Part shown: piece by piece, positions 1-8,644 of the stretch
Layout of the letters: each line of letters begins with the position of its first letter
Position numbering within the stretch: position 1 is the stretch's first letter
Source: Gemmatimonadaceae bacterium
GTDB lineage: Bacteria; Gemmatimonadota; Gemmatimonadetes; Gemmatimonadales; Gemmatimonadaceae
Length of the DNA: 36,763 nucleotides
Assembly (NCBI GenBank): GCA_013361335.1
Contig: JABFYH010000185.1
Coordinates: 1 to 36,763 of the forward strand
Direction of reading: 5' to 3'
The notes under the pieces: generated by a model
Told to the model about the DNA's origin: nothing
Database searches by the model: none
What the model saw: the letters and a program-made list of their open reading frames with translations, nothing else
Position numbers and translations under genes: made by a program

Positions 1-633
1 CGCCGCGCCGATCCGGCCGAGATCGCCCGCGGCGAGTATCGCGTCGGGCTGCACCTCGGTCATCTCCAGACGCTGCTCGGCTACGGCGACCGCGTCGACC
101 GGTTCGCCGTCGCCACGCACTCGCCGCAGGGGACCGCCGAGGCCGTCGCGCGCATCAACGCCGCCGCCTTCGGCTTTCGCGCCCACCGCTCCGCCGACAT
201 CGCCGTCGAGACGTCGACCACCTTCGCCGTCGTGTCGCGCTTCCACCGCGCGATCGGCGTGATCACCGTGGTCGCCAGCGCGATCTTCCTCCTCTGCATC
301 ATGCTGCTCAAGGTCGAGGAGCGCCGCCGCGACGTGGCCGCGCTGCGGTTGATGGGCATCTCCGCGCGCACCGTGGTGCGCAGCGTCGTGCTCGAGGCAG
401 CCGCCATCGCCGTGCTCGGCAGCGTGGCTGGCGTGGCGGTGGGCGTGCTCGCATCGGCGATCGTGAACCACCATTACCAGGCCGTGTACCGCACCCCGCT
501 GCGCTTCTCCATCGTCACCACCGACATCGTGCTGCTGGCCGTGGCGCTGTCCCTCGTGCTCGGCATCGCGGCAGGCTGGCTCGCGGCGCGGCGACTGGTG
601 CGGACGCCGCCACTCGCGCTCTTCGGGCGCTGA
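1..633 (+). CDS. ABC transporter permease, FtsX family (5' end outside window)
   Basis: The frame is open from the first base and ends at TGA 631-633, so only the C-terminal 210 residues are seen. The last ~135 residues form the three-helix FtsX domain: a first helix at about residues 84-103, followed by the charged cytoplasmic loop with EERRRD and the LRLMGIS segment (the coupling helix typical of MacB/LolC-type permeases), then helices at about 132-152 and 176-197. The preceding part would be the end of the extracytoplasmic domain. The next permease starts 3 bp later, so the two are surely co-transcribed and likely form a heterodimer with the ATPase at 1821. Family known from fold; the substrate is not visible. 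Context suggests the AttF/AttG role of an AttEFGH-type transporter. Confidence 0.9.
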   Translation, partial: RRADPAEIARGEYRVGLHLGHLQTLLGYGDRVDRFAVATHSPQGTAEAVARINAAAFGFRAHRSADIAVETSTTFAVVSRFHRAIGVITVVASAIFLLCIMLLKVEERRRDVAALRLMGISARTVVRSVVLEAAAIAVLGSVAGVAVGVLASAIVNHHYQAVYRTPLRFSIVTTDIVLLAVALSLVLGIAAGWLAARRLVRTPPLALFGR

Positions 634-636
634 ACC

Positions 637-1824
637 GTGCTGCTCACCCTGGCGTTCGCCTCGCTCGTCCGCCACCGCGCGCGAACCATCCTCGCGGTGC
701 TTGGCGTGGCTGTCTCCGCGGGCATGCTGCTCGACATGGTGATGCTGTCGACGGGGATGCGCGAGTCCTTCCGCTCGCTGCTCCTCGCGCAGGGATTCCA
801 GCTTCGCCTCGCGCCCAAGGGCACGCTCCCCTTCGACACCGAGGCCACGATCCGCGATGCCGATTCGCTCGTCGCACTGCTCCGCGCGCGTCCCGAGGTC
901 GAGCGCGTGAGCCCGGTGCTCGGCGGCCAGCTGCACATTCCGACGTCTGCCGGCACGGTGACGGCGGCGGCGCTCGGCGTCGAGTCGTCGGTGCAGGGGG
1001 ACTACGAGCTGGTCGAGGGACGCGCTCCCGCCGCGGCGAACGAGCTCGTGGCGAACGACGCGACGCTCCGCGCGATCGGCAAGGGCATCGGCGACACGGT
1101 GTCGGCGGCGGCCGGCTACGATCCGCAGCTTCGCGGACTGTCCGGCGTGCGCACGCTGCGAATCGTCGGCCGGGTGCGGTTCGTCTACATGGCCGCCGAG
1201 CAGCGAGGCGCATCGCTGCCGCTCGCCACGCTGCGTGCGATGCAAGGCGGGGAGGCCAGCGACCGGATCTCCCTCGCGATGGTGCGCCTGCGTCCACGCA
1301 CCGATGCCGAAGCGATGCGGACCGAGGTGGGGCGCCTGCTGCCGCGCGTGACCGTGATCTCCACCGCCGAGGCGATCCGCCAGGTCGACGAGCGGTTGAG
1401 CTACTTCCGCCAGCTCGCCGTCATCCTCGGCGCGGTGAGCCTGATCGTCGGCTTTCTGTTGGTCACCACGTTGATGACGGTGTCGGTCAACGAGCGGATC
1501 GGCGAGATCGCGGTGATGCGCGCCATCGGCGTGCGCCGCGGCCGGATCGTCGCACAGATCGTGATCGAGGGCGCGGCGATCATGGCCGTCGCGACGCCCG
1601 TCGGTCTCGGGCTCGGTCTCGTGACGGCACGCTATCTCAACTCGATCCTCGCTCGTTTCCCCGGCCTCCCCGAGCGCATCGACTTCTTCCTCTTTCAACC
1701 GGTCGCGGCGTGGACGGCGCTCGGCCTGCTGATCGCATCGGGAATCCTGTCGGGCGTGTATCCGTCGTGGCGCGGCGCGTCGCTGGCGATCGCCACGACG
1801 CTGCGACAGGAGGCGGTGGGATGA
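637..1824 (+). CDS. ABC transporter permease, MacB/FtsX type
   Basis: 395 residues, started at GTG 637, 3 bp after the upstream permease stop. An N-terminal membrane helix (about residues 17-39, after RHRAR) precedes a periplasmic domain (about 40-255). Three C-terminal helices follow (about 261-285, 308-332, 355-376) with the cytoplasmic NERIGEIAVMRAIGVRR loop that contacts the ATPase in this family. This is the usual MacB/LolCE architecture with four helices. The stop codon overlaps the ATPase start (ATGA at 1821-1824), indicating translational coupling. Likely the second permease half of an AttEFGH-like export or lipid/lipoprotein-handling transporter; substrate unknown. Confidence 0.92.
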   Translation: MLLTLAFASLVRHRARTILAVLGVAVSAGMLLDMVMLSTGMRESFRSLLLAQGFQLRLAPKGTLPFDTEATIRDADSLVALLRARPEVERVSPVLGGQLHIPTSAGTVTAAALGVESSVQGDYELVEGRAPAAANELVANDATLRAIGKGIGDTVSAAAGYDPQLRGLSGVRTLRIVGRVRFVYMAAEQRGASLPLATLRAMQGGEASDRISLAMVRLRPRTDAEAMRTEVGRLLPRVTVISTAEAIRQVDERLSYFRQLAVILGAVSLIVGFLLVTTLMTVSVNERIGEIAVMRAIGVRRGRIVAQIVIEGAAIMAVATPVGLGLGLVTARYLNSILARFPGLPERIDFFLFQPVAAWTALGLLIASGILSGVYPSWRGASLAIATTLRQEAVG

Positions 1825-2534
1825 GCGCGCCGCGCGTGGATGCGATCGTCGAGGTGCGCGACCTCGTGCGCCAGTACCGGATGGGCGAAGAGCTCGTGCA
1901 GGCGCTGCGGGGAGTGTCGTTCACGGTGCAGCGGTCGGAGTACGTCGCGATCGTCGGGCCGTCGGGGTGTGGCAAGAGCACGCTGCTGAACGTCCTCGGC
2001 GTGATCGACCGGCCGACGTCGGGTACGGTGGCGATCGGCGGTGAGCGCGTCGACCAGCTTTCCGACGCCCGCGCGACGGAGTTCCGTCTGCGCCGCATCG
2101 GCTTCGTGTTCCAGCGCTTCTACCTGATGCAGGCGCTCACCGCGCGCGAGAATGTCGAGCTGCCGTTGGCCGAGGCGGGGCTGGGTGGGGCGGCGCGACG
2201 GGAGCGGGCGCGGGCGCTGCTCGAGTACGTCGGGCTCGGGCGACGAGAATCGCATCGGCCCTCGCAGCTCTCCGGTGGAGAACAGCAGCGGGTCGCCATC
2301 GCGCGGGCGCTGGCCAACGAGCCGGCGCTGCTCCTGGCCGACGAGCCCACGGGCGAGCTCGACGCTCGCACCGGCGCCGAGATGATCGCGTTGTTCCGTC
2401 GGCTGAACGCCGATGGTACGACGATCGTCGTCGTGACCCACGACGAGGAGCTCGCGCGCGCGGCAAAGCGCGTGGTGCACATGCGCGACGGCTCGATCGT
2501 CGACGACCGGCGCGCGGAGGCCGATCGCCGATGA
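1821..2534 (+). CDS. ABC transporter ATP-binding protein (LolD/MacB/AttE-like)
   Basis: 237 residues. The ATG at 1821 has a good ribosome site (AGGAGG at 1808-1813) and overlaps the upstream stop. Walker A is GPSGCGKST from residue 46 (Lys52). The signature LSGGEQQR starts at residue 150, and Walker B LLLADEPT contains Asp174-Glu175, followed by a D-loop (GELD) and an H-loop His (VVTHDEE). The compact length and the EQQR signature are typical of ATPases that power FtsX-type permeases (LolD, MacB, AttE). It ends in a 4-bp ATGA overlap with the AttH-like gene, so the four genes form one tightly coupled operon. Confidence 0.96.
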   Translation: MSAPRVDAIVEVRDLVRQYRMGEELVQALRGVSFTVQRSEYVAIVGPSGCGKSTLLNVLGVIDRPTSGTVAIGGERVDQLSDARATEFRLRRIGFVFQRFYLMQALTARENVELPLAEAGLGGAARRERARALLEYVGLGRRESHRPSQLSGGEQQRVAIARALANEPALLLADEPTGELDARTGAEMIALFRRLNADGTTIVVVTHDEELARAAKRVVHMRDGSIVDDRRAEADRR

Positions 2535-4027
2535 TCGGACTGCTCGCGACGCGCAATCTCACCCAGAAGCCGTGGCGCAGCGTCTTTCTGCTGTTCGGCT
2601 TCAGCATGGGCGTCGCGGTGATGATCGTCCTGCTATCGATCGGCGAGGCGCTGCTCGATCAGGCGAAGGACGAGAAGCTCGTCGGTGGCGGGACGATCAC
2701 CGTGCTCCCGGAAGGGGTGGACGTCGAGGTGCTGAAGACCGGTGGGTTGGGCGGTCTGTTCTTCTCGATCGATCATGCGCGGTTCATCCATCGCCAGCTC
2801 CTCGCGGCACCGCGGCTGCGCGACGTGGTCTCGGCCGCGGCGCCCCAGATCGAGGGAAAGCTGTTGTATCTGCGCACGGCGGACGGCCCCGAGCGGGCGG
2901 TGCGCGCATCTGGCGACATTCCGTCACTGACCGCCGCCGTCGGTGCCGGCCCCGACGTCGCGGCCGGACGCTGGGCCGACGATTCGCTCGACCGCCGCTG
3001 GCGATCGCCGACGGACCTCGAGCTGCGACACGACATCGACCACTTCCATCTGCCTCCGCGGGAAGTGGCCGGCGATCCGAGCTGGGCGGAGTGGCACTAC
3101 TTCAACGTCATCTCGCCCGATCGGAAGCGGTGGGCGTTCGTGTCGTTCATCCTGGCGGGTGAGGTCGGAGGAAAGGCAGGTCGTTGGGGTGGCCAGGTGC
3201 TCGTCACCCTCCACGAGCAGGGCAGGCCGCAGCGGCGCTTCACGAGCGCGGCCCCCGCGTCGTCGGTGCGCTTCTCGACGAGCGACGCCGACCTCGCCAT
3301 CGGTGAGTCAGGCGTCGAAGTGCAGCCCGACGGGCGCTATCGCGTCCGGGCGCATGCGCGCGAAGACGGCAGTGGCGTTCCGCTGTCCCTCGATCTCGTG
3401 GTTGCGCCGGCGGCCGGGGCGTACTTTCCCGGCGCTGCGCTCACCAGCGGCGTCGTGAGCGGCTACGTGGTGCCCGCACTTCGTGCGGACGCCACCGGTT
3501 CGCTCTGCGTCGCCGCGACCTGCACCGCCTACGAGGGCGCGCAGGCGTACCACGACCACAACTGGGGGGTGTGGCGCGGCGTGACCTGGGAATGGGGCGC
3601 TGCCCGTGCCGGCGACTACACGCTGCTCTACGGGCGCGTCGAGCCGCCCGACAGCGTGTCCGCGGCGCAGCCGTTGTTCGTCTATCTGATCGACCAAGCG
3701 GGCTTCCTCGCCGTGTTTCGTCCGCGCGCGATCCGCTACGAGGACGGCCGCACCACGCTGGTGGGCGGCCGCGCGATTCGTACGCCGTCCTTTGCGGAGA
3801 TGGTGGACGTGCGTGGCGACGACACGCTGCGGCTCACGCTCCGGATCGAGGACGCGAGCGCCAGCGATACCCGCGCCGACGCCGTCGAGCGGGGGGATGC
3901 GCTCGCGGCGCGCCGGCTCGTGCGGCCGTACTTCGTGCAGATGAAGGGAACGGCGACGATCGGGGGCCGGATACGAAAAACCCCGCTCGCGGGGACCGGA
4001 GCGGGGTTCTTCGAGACGTACCGATAA
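2531..4027 (+). CDS. AttH/CrtC-like lipocalin-fold protein with N-terminal permease-type anchor
   Basis: 498 residues. Residues 1-160 look like the start of a MacB-type permease: [10 protein letters not shown], one membrane helix at about 18-40, then a short extracytoplasmic stretch. They are followed not by FtsX helices but by a domain with the marks of the CrtC/AttH family: an aromatic EWHYF motif near residues 185-190, a YHDHNWG motif at 340-346 and a GAGFFETY ending. AttH proteins are encoded with ABC genes in AttEFGH operons, first described in Agrobacterium attachment loci, and this context matches. Most AttH proteins are about 350 residues, so the ~150-residue anchor is extra. Role inferred: a membrane-tethered, possibly lipid-binding or lipid-modifying partner of the transporter. 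The last 17 codons also encode a terminator hairpin. Confidence 0.82.
   Translation: MIGLLATRNLTQKPWRSVFLLFGFSMGVAVMIVLLSIGEALLDQAKDEKLVGGGTITVLPEGVDVEVLKTGGLGGLFFSIDHARFIHRQLLAAPRLRDVVSAAAPQIEGKLLYLRTADGPERAVRASGDIPSLTAAVGAGPDVAAGRWADDSLDRRWRSPTDLELRHDIDHFHLPPREVAGDPSWAEWHYFNVISPDRKRWAFVSFILAGEVGGKAGRWGGQVLVTLHEQGRPQRRFTSAAPASSVRFSTSDADLAIGESGVEVQPDGRYRVRAHAREDGSGVPLSLDLVVAPAAGAYFPGAALTSGVVSGYVVPALRADATGSLCVAATCTAYEGAQAYHDHNWGVWRGVTWEWGAARAGDYTLLYGRVEPPDSVSAAQPLFVYLIDQAGFLAVFRPRAIRYEDGRTTLVGGRAIRTPSFAEMVDVRGDDTLRLTLRIEDASASDTRADAVERGDALAARRLVRPYFVQMKGTATIGGRIRKTPLAGTGAGFFETYR
3976..4011. terminator. Bidirectional intrinsic terminator inside the 3' end of the AttH-like gene
   Basis: CCCCGCTC (3981-3988) pairs with GAGCGGGG (3999-4006), extended by AA/TT. 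It is flanked by five A on the left (3976-3980) and TTCTT on the right, so it can act on both strands; the minus-strand reading has TTTTT after the stem. It serves the convergent AttH-like gene and glycine-zipper gene although it lies before the AttH stop codon (4025-4027). Confidence 0.8.
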
Positions 4028-4088
4028 GGTCGGATGAGCGGACGAACGGAGGAGCGGGTTGGCGGCGCCGCTCCTCCGCGCCTCCGCT

Positions 4089-4790
4089 CTACCGACCCTC
4101 TTGCCGCCGGATCGAGTCGGTGGCGTCCGGGCCCGGTCGAGATGCCGGGTTGCCGTCCACCCGATCCTTCAGGTCGTCCACCTTGTCGGCGACCTTGTTG
4201 GCCGCGCGCTCGGCGCCCGTCGCTGCGCGATCGTAGGTGTCGCCCGCCATGGGGCCTGTGCCGGAGGCGGCGTTGCCGAAGCTCAGCCGGCCGCGCTGGT
4301 AGCCCTCGCCGGCGTACTGGCTCACCGTGTTCCACTCGCCGTAGCGCTTCGCCTGATCCGCCGTCCAGCTGCGCTGGAGGTCGGACTGCACCTCGCTCCA
4401 CTGCTTGTTGGCGTAGTCCGGATTCTGCGCCGCGACCTGCCCCAGGTGATACGCAGGGCGCACGTCGTCGTACGAGCGGTCGGCGAGCCGGTTCGGCGAG
4501 CTCTCGTAGCTCTTCCGGTAGTACTCGTCGTCCTCCTTCGTGAGCTTGGACGCCGCTTCGGTCACGGCGCGTCCCGTCCACCATCCGCCCATCGCGCCGG
4601 CGATGCCGCCGATCAACGTACCCACCGGGCCGGCCACCGAGCCGATCGCCGCGCCAGCCAACACGCCGCCGATGCCCCCCGCTGCCTCGCCCGCTTCGTC
4701 CAGGTGGCTCGGGTTGGAGTCATGCTTTCCGAGCGCGGAATCCTTCGCGCGCTCGACGCGGCCGTCCGTGCTATCGATATGATCCGTCAT
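4089..4790 (-). CDS. Glycine-zipper protein of unknown function
   Basis: 233 residues from ATG 4790, chosen because GAGGGG lies just upstream in the mRNA; longer in-frame extensions lack such a site. The N-terminus is hydrophilic (MTDHIDSTDG). A hydrophobic stretch at about residues 37-70, rich in GxxxG (GGIGGVLAGAAIGSVAG, then GGIAGAMGG), is a glycine-zipper pattern, probably membrane-embedded. It is followed by an acidic/aromatic region (EDDEYYRKSYE) and a charged tail with ERAANKVADKVDDLKD. No classical signal peptide is seen. The combination resembles stress-associated glycine-zipper proteins, but no function can be given. It faces away from the DUF72 gene and converges on the AttH-like gene, sharing its terminator. 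Confidence 0.8.
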   Translation of the reverse strand: MTDHIDSTDGRVERAKDSALGKHDSNPSHLDEAGEAAGGIGGVLAGAAIGSVAGPVGTLIGGIAGAMGGWWTGRAVTEAASKLTKEDDEYYRKSYESSPNRLADRSYDDVRPAYHLGQVAAQNPDYANKQWSEVQSDLQRSWTADQAKRYGEWNTVSQYAGEGYQRGRLSFGNAASGTGPMAGDTYDRAATGAERAANKVADKVDDLKDRVDGNPASRPGPDATDSIRRQEGR

Positions 4791-4942
4791 GTATCCCCTC
4801 GTGAGAAGGTGAGTGCGCTCGAGATGGGCAAGTTCGGGACCGTACATATCGAAACGTGCGGCCTCCGGCCTCCGGCGTGCGGCGAGCGTCCGGCTGGGCT
4901 GGCGTGCTTGACAGCACCCTGACCCGACTTCCGATTCCGTGC

Positions 4943-5752
4943 ATGACCGCGCGCCTGCGCATCGGCACCCAGGGATGGAACTACGACGCATGGGTCGGCC
5001 CCTTCTATCCGTCGGGGACGCGCCCTGCCGATTATCTCACCGTGTACTCGCGCGCCTTCGACACGGTGGAGGTCGACTCCACCTTCTACGCCATTCCACC
5101 CGCGCGCACGCTGCGCGGATGGTACGACCGCACACCGCAGCACTTCGTGTTCGCGCTCAAGATGCCGCAGGAGATCACGCACGAGCGCAAGCTCCGCGAC
5201 GCACAGGACGTCGCGGAGCTGTTCTACGATCGCGCGCGAGAGCTCGGCCAGAAGCTCGGCCCCGTGCTGATCCAGCTCGGCCCCGACTTCGGACCGGTCG
5301 AGCTGCCGGCGCTGGCGAAGCTGCTGCCCGCGCTGCCGAGGGACATCCGGTTCAGCGTGGAGTTCCGACATCGCGGCTGGATCCAGGACGGCGTGCTCGC
5401 GCTCCTCGCGGAGCATGGCGTCGGGCTCACGCTCACGGACGCGCGGTGGATCCCGCGCAAGCAGATGCTCTCGCTCGCGACCCGCCCCACCGCCGATTTC
5501 CTGTACGTCAGATGGATGGGCGCGAACCGGGACGTCGTCGACTACTCGCGGATCCAGATCGATCGCACCGCGGAGCTCGAGCAATGGGCCGGTGTGCTCT
5601 GGCCGTTGTTGCGGAAGGACATCTCGGTGTACGGCTACATCAACAATCACTTCGCCGGCCACTCGCCGCAGAGCGCGCGCGAGCTGCAGCGCGCGCTCGG
5701 GCTCACGCCGGTGGATCCGGGATCGCTCGGCGAGCAGATGTCGCTCTTCTGA
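4943..5752 (+). CDS. DUF72 family protein (YecE-like TIM barrel)
   Basis: 269 residues from ATG 4943. The N-terminus RIGTQGWNYDAWVGPFYP, followed by FDTVEVDSTFYAIPP, is the hallmark of DUF72 proteins. Further family features are FALKMPQEITHERKL, VEFRHRGW and the terminal YGYINNHFAGHSP segment before PGSLGEQMSLF. The family has a TIM-barrel fold; its biochemical role is not established. Length is normal (250-280). No clear Shine-Dalgarno is present. The upstream 4850-4900 stretch holds short GGCCTCC/GCGTGCGGC repeats. The SURF1 gene follows after 28 bp with its own -10-like box. Confidence 0.92.
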   Translation: MTARLRIGTQGWNYDAWVGPFYPSGTRPADYLTVYSRAFDTVEVDSTFYAIPPARTLRGWYDRTPQHFVFALKMPQEITHERKLRDAQDVAELFYDRARELGQKLGPVLIQLGPDFGPVELPALAKLLPALPRDIRFSVEFRHRGWIQDGVLALLAEHGVGLTLTDARWIPRKQMLSLATRPTADFLYVRWMGANRDVVDYSRIQIDRTAELEQWAGVLWPLLRKDISVYGYINNHFAGHSPQSARELQRALGLTPVDPGSLGEQMSLF

Positions 5753-5768
5753 GCGGCACGCCGCCCGA

Positions 5769-5774
5769 TAGCTT
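5769..5774 (+). promoter_or_regulatory. -10-like box TAGCTT for a leaderless SURF1 transcript
   Basis: TAGCTT lies exactly at -12 to -7 if the A of the SURF1 ATG (5781) is +1. No Shine-Dalgarno is present. The same GATAGCTT-N6-ATG arrangement precedes the gene at 25074. No -35 consensus is visible. Confidence 0.45.
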
Positions 5775-5780
5775 TCGCGC

Positions 5781-6497
5781 ATGTCCCGACGCACCATCCT
5801 GTTCTGCGCTCTTGCCGTCGCGGCGGCCGTCGTGTTCCTCCGCCTCGGCTTCTGGCAGGTGAGCCGGCTCCACGAGCGGCAGGCGCGGAACGCGCTGGTC
5901 GCCGCACAGCAGCGTGATGCGCCCGTTCCCTTCGCGGCGCTGCCGCGCGACACAGGCGTCGCGCACTATCGTCCCGCCCGCGTCGTCGGCCGCTACGACT
6001 ACGACCACGAGCTGGTGCTGGGAAGTCGGACCCGTAACGGCTCGCCGGGCGTCGACCTCCTCACGCCGGTGCGCGTCGCGGGAAGCGACACGGCCATCCT
6101 CGTCAACCGCGGCTGGGTGTACTCGCCGGATGCCGGCACGGTCGATCTCGCGCGCTGGCGCGAGGGCGACTCGGCCGACGTGGCCGGCTACGCCGAGCTC
6201 TATTCCGCCGATGCCGGATCGACCGTCGCCGCGAGCGGTCCGCGCATCGTCCGGCGCGTCAGCCGCGCGGAGATCGCGGCGAAGGTGCCGTACCCGGTCG
6301 CCCCCTTTTACCTGGTGGCCGTCGGCGGTCCCGCCTCCGAGACCCGTCCTGCTCGGCGTGACATCCCCGCGCTCGACGACGGACCCCATCGGAGCTATGC
6401 CGTCCAGTGGTTTTCCTTCGCCGCGATCGCGCTCGGCGGCGCTGCCGCCGTGGTGCTCCGGGAGCGCGAGGTCCGCCGCCAGCCAACCCTGCAATAG
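5781..6497 (+). CDS. SURF1 family protein (cytochrome oxidase assembly)
   Basis: 238 residues. There are two membrane helices, at about residues 5-22 and 212-232, bracketing a periplasmic domain: the classical SURF1 layout. Family motifs are RLGFWQ at 21-26 after the first helix, ILVNRGWVYSPD in the middle and SYAVQWFSFA at the start of the second helix. SURF1/Shy1 proteins help place heme a in subunit I of heme-copper oxidases. Length is standard. Unusually, no oxidase or heme A synthesis gene is adjacent: the neighbours are DUF72 and an acyl-CoA dehydrogenase. A TAGCTT box 6 nt before ATG suggests its own leaderless transcript. Confidence 0.93.
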   Translation: MSRRTILFCALAVAAAVVFLRLGFWQVSRLHERQARNALVAAQQRDAPVPFAALPRDTGVAHYRPARVVGRYDYDHELVLGSRTRNGSPGVDLLTPVRVAGSDTAILVNRGWVYSPDAGTVDLARWREGDSADVAGYAELYSADAGSTVAASGPRIVRRVSRAEIAAKVPYPVAPFYLVAVGGPASETRPARRDIPALDDGPHRSYAVQWFSFAAIALGGAAAVVLREREVRRQPTLQ

Positions 6498-6604
6498 GCC
6501 GGCGTGCCCCGCGCGGTGATCCAGCCCACCTCGGACCTGGCGTGGTCGATGCAACACTTCCCGACTGCCAGTAACTTTCCGATCGACCCCACGCCGAGCG
6601 ATCC

Positions 6605-8524
6605 ATGGCCGAGCATGCCGCAGGTCTCGCCACCGAGAAGGAAGCCCGCGACGTCGCCGAGGCGGCGCGCGAGAGCGAATGGTCAGGCCCCAGCTTCGTG
6701 CGGGAGCTCTTCCTGGGCCGCTTCCGCCTCGACCTGATCCACCCGCACCCGGTGAAGTCGGACCCGGCCGAGCAGGCCCGCGCCGCGCCCTTCTTCGCCA
6801 AGCTCCGCGCCTTTCTCGAGCGCGTCGATTCGGACATGATCGACCGCACGGGGGAGATCCCCGAGTCGTACGTGCAGGAGCTGCGCGACATGGGGGCGTT
6901 CGGCATCAAGATCCCCACCGAGTACGGGGGGCTGGGTCTCTCGTACGCCAGCTACACCCGCGCCATCGCGATGGTGACGAGCAAGGACGGGTCGCTCACC
7001 GCGCTGCTCTCGGCGAGCCAGTCCATCGGATTGCCGCAGCCGCTCAAGCTGTTCGGGACGCCGGAGCAGAAGCAGCGCTTCTTTCCGCGGCTCGCCAAGG
7101 GGGCCATCTCTGCCTTCGCGCTCACCGAGGTGGACGCGGGCTCCGACCCGGCGAACCTGCGCACCAGCGCCACCTTGAGCGAGGACGGGAAGCACTGGAC
7201 GCTCAACGGCGAGAAGCTGTGGTGCACCAACGGCACACGCGCCGACCTGCTCGTCGTCATGGCGCGGACGCCCGACGCGATCGTGAACGGCAAGCCGCGG
7301 AAGCAGATCACCGCCTTCATCGTCGAGGCCAAGGCGCCGGGGGTGGAGATCGTGCACCGGTCCCGCTTCATGGGGCTCAAGGCGATCGAGAACGGCGTGC
7401 TGCGCTTCACCAACGTCCGCGTTCCCGCCGAGAACATCCTGTGGGGTGAGGGGAAGGGGCTCAAGCTCGCGCTCATCACCCTGAACACGGGACGCCTCAC
7501 CCTGCCCGCGAGCTGCGCCGGCGGCGGAAAGGCGATGCTGCAGGTTGCGCGGCACTGGGCGAAGGAGCGCGTGCAGTGGGGCCAGCCGATCGGCAAGCAC
7601 GAGGCGGTCGCGCAGAAGATCGCGCTGATGGCGGCCAACACCTTCGCCATGGAGGCGGTCGCGGAGCTCACGGTTGGGCTGTCGGAGCGCGGGCACTACG
7701 ACATCCGGCTCGAGGCGGCGATCGCGAAGATGTGGAACACCGAGACCGGCTGGAAGATCGTCGACGACACTCTGCAGATTCGCGGCGGGCGCGGCTACGA
7801 GACCGCCGAGTCGCTGCGTGGTCGTGGCGAGGCGGGCATCCCGGTGGAGCGCGCGATGCGCGACTTCCGCATCAATCTCATCTTCGAGGGGACGTCGGAG
7901 GTGATGCGCCTGTTCATCGCCCGCGAGGCGGTGGATCACCACTTCAAGACCGCCTTCGCTCTGGTGGACAAGGAGGCGTCCCGAAAGGACAAGATCTCGG
8001 CGCTTGGCCGCGTGATGAAGTTCTATCCGCTCTGGTACCTCGCCCGCTGGTTCGGCAAGGGGGACCTGCCGGTCGCATACAGCGAGTTCGGGAAGCTCGG
8101 GCGGCATCTGCGGTGGGCGGAGCGTCACACCAGGCATCTCGGGCGCACCCTCTTCCACGCGATGGCGCGCTTCGGGCCGAAGCTCGAGCGTCGTCAGATG
8201 GTGCTCTTCCGCGGCGTGGACATCGGTGCCGACCTGTTCGCGATGACGGCGGTGTGCGTGCGGGCGCGGATGCTCGCCGAGCAGGGGAATACGGAGGCGA
8301 CGGAGCTGGCGGATCTGTTCTGCCGCGAGGCGCGCCAGCGCATCCGCACGAACTTCCACCGCTTCTACGGGAAGAACGACAGCGCGATCTATCGCGTGTC
8401 GCAGCGCGTGCTGGAGGGCCGGCACGCGTGGCTGGAGCAGGGGATCGTGGGAATCATGGAGGAGGCGCCCGTCAAGTCGGTGCGGCCTGCAGCTCGATCC
8501 GAGCCCGCGCGGCAGCTCGTGTGA
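6605..8524 (+). CDS. Acyl-CoA dehydrogenase, long (VLCAD/ACAD9-like)
   Basis: 639 residues, longer than the ~380 of short/medium-chain enzymes and matching the FadE-type group with an extra C-terminal helical domain. After a ~90-residue leader come the N-terminal helical domain (PESYVQELRDMGAFGIKIPTEYGG), the beta domain with AFALTEVDAGSDPANL and WCTNGTRADLL, and the C-terminal helical domain with RVQWGQPIGKHEAVAQK. The catalytic base is Glu428 in NLIFEGTSEVM, present as in active enzymes. The RIRTNFHRFYGKND C-terminal region is the extra domain. It performs the FAD-dependent first step of beta-oxidation. No electron-transfer or other beta-oxidation genes are adjacent, so substrate chain length is inferred only. 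Confidence 0.95.
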   Translation: MAEHAAGLATEKEARDVAEAARESEWSGPSFVRELFLGRFRLDLIHPHPVKSDPAEQARAAPFFAKLRAFLERVDSDMIDRTGEIPESYVQELRDMGAFGIKIPTEYGGLGLSYASYTRAIAMVTSKDGSLTALLSASQSIGLPQPLKLFGTPEQKQRFFPRLAKGAISAFALTEVDAGSDPANLRTSATLSEDGKHWTLNGEKLWCTNGTRADLLVVMARTPDAIVNGKPRKQITAFIVEAKAPGVEIVHRSRFMGLKAIENGVLRFTNVRVPAENILWGEGKGLKLALITLNTGRLTLPASCAGGGKAMLQVARHWAKERVQWGQPIGKHEAVAQKIALMAANTFAMEAVAELTVGLSERGHYDIRLEAAIAKMWNTETGWKIVDDTLQIRGGRGYETAESLRGRGEAGIPVERAMRDFRINLIFEGTSEVMRLFIAREAVDHHFKTAFALVDKEASRKDKISALGRVMKFYPLWYLARWFGKGDLPVAYSEFGKLGRHLRWAERHTRHLGRTLFHAMARFGPKLERRQMVLFRGVDIGADLFAMTAVCVRARMLAEQGNTEATELADLFCREARQRIRTNFHRFYGKNDSAIYRVSQRVLEGRHAWLEQGIVGIMEEAPVKSVRPAARSEPARQLV

Positions 8525-8642
8525 ACGGCCGTGAACCGTGAACCGTGAACCGTAAAGGCGTCGGGAAGCGTGAAGGGCACATCGGACTCGGTCCGGTGTG
8601 CCCTTCGTCGTCACGGTTCACCGTTCACCGTGCACCGTTCAC
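8521..8642. repeat. Imperfect inverted repeat built from GTGAACC heptamers
   Basis: The left arm (8521-8553) has GTGAAC at 8521, 8531, 8538 and 8545, a 7-bp period for the last three. The right arm (8613-8642) carries the reverse complement GGTTCAC/GGTGCAC units. The arms bracket the hairpin at 8572-8606 and fill the whole gap between convergent genes; the left arm overlaps the acyl-CoA dehydrogenase stop codon. Confidence 0.75.
8572..8606. terminator. Hairpin terminator between convergent genes
   Basis: GAAGGGCAC (8572-8580) pairs with GTGCCCTTC (8598-8606). An inner CGGAC/GTCCG stem closes on a three-base loop, giving a nearly continuous 16-bp stem. No U tract follows. The same GAAGGGC...GCCCTTCG outer stem recurs at 33048-33080. 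Confidence 0.65.
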
Positions 8643-8644
8643 GT

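Noticed and set aside
6683-8614. Open frame of over 600 codons on the minus strand
   Set aside because: It is antisense to the acyl-CoA dehydrogenase, whose motifs and catalytic Glu are complete. Its protein is Arg/His/Leu-rich with no domain, as expected in very GC-rich DNA.
8521-8642. Possible CRISPR array (GTGAACC repeats)
   Set aside because: The units are 7 bp with no spacers of regular length, and no cas gene is present.
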